Of a stretch of 64,000 nt of DNA, positions 63,774 through 64,000 are shown in pieces. The notes under the pieces were generated by a model, which was not told the DNA's origin, ran no database searches, and was given only the letters and a program-made list of their open reading frames with translations. Each line of letters begins with the position of its first letter. Position 1 is the first letter of the stretch. A program made the translations under genes and the position numbers. The stretch is from Reticulitermes speratus (Eukaryota; Arthropoda; Insecta; Blattodea; Rhinotermitidae): positions 48,943,630 through 49,007,629 of the forward strand of contig JAJKFL010000003.1 in NCBI GenBank assembly GCA_021186555.1, read 5' to 3'.

Positions 63774-64000
63774 AAAATGGTTTGAAATTAAGTTTTTGAC
63801 AAAAAATTGTATATAAAACGTGGCCCAGTGTGCGTTAACAGACGGAAATAAAGACGGTCTTGTCTGAAACAGCCAGTTCTAGTTGCAAATAGATGTGTGA
63901 CGTGCAAAGGTGGAGGACTGAAGCAAACTTGTCAGTCAGAGGCCATATTTGTGTGTGTTCTGTCCACTGGATGACAGCTATGAACTAAATACGCTTCGCC
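63774..64000. other. Unassigned sequence to window end
   Basis: Nothing recognised. Confidence 0.4.

Overview
The window looks like intergenic or intronic DNA from a large, repeat-rich arthropod genome. The dispersed repeats (several tRNA-derived SINE families, 3' ends of non-LTR retrotransposons, mariner and hAT derivatives) resemble those of cockroaches and termites (Blattodea). That assignment comes from recognising repeat-encoded peptides, not from a search. The base composition is AT-rich. There are no operons, no rRNA, no convincing functional tRNA gene and no recognisable complete protein-coding gene.

Family names used below are mine. N1 to N4 are 3' ends of non-LTR (LINE-like) elements carrying the C-terminal part of a reverse-transcriptase ORF. 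SINE-A to SINE-F are tRNA-derived SINEs with A-box and B-box-like heads. M1 is a repeat of about 500 bp present four times. HH marks dispersed, often fold-back repeats that share a core resembling a hammerhead ribozyme.

Layout: 0-9 kb holds N1 ends, an M1 copy, a 211-bp near-perfect palindrome, a composite SINE-A with a 13-bp target-site duplication, N3/N2 fragments and a well-preserved HH motif. 9-16 kb is mostly unassigned unique-looking DNA. 16-31 kb mixes N1, N2, N4, HH, M1 and SINE copies. 31-36 kb holds a hAT MITE with an 8-bp TSD, a deleted mariner inside a (TA)n tract, SINEs, and a 1.7-kb TACA array. 36-46 kb carries SINE-C, -D and -E copies and the best fold-back HH elements. 46-57.6 kb has two candidate host exons with signal-peptide-like translations, a second hAT MITE, M1 copies, SINEs and a second deleted mariner. 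57.6-64 kb holds SINE-C, a 0.6-kb TAG array, GAAA/GAAT repeats and SINE-A.

Almost every long open frame is either retroelement debris or a by-product of simple repeats. Genes do not act together here; the relationships visible are between transposons and machinery supplied elsewhere. SINEs and truncated N elements carry TSDs implying LINE-encoded target-primed reverse transcription. The mariner and hAT derivatives lack a working transposase and would need one supplied in trans. The most interesting pattern is the recurrence, at about 19 loci, of a CTGANGA / stem / CGAAAC core with complementary flanks, often as an inverted pair.
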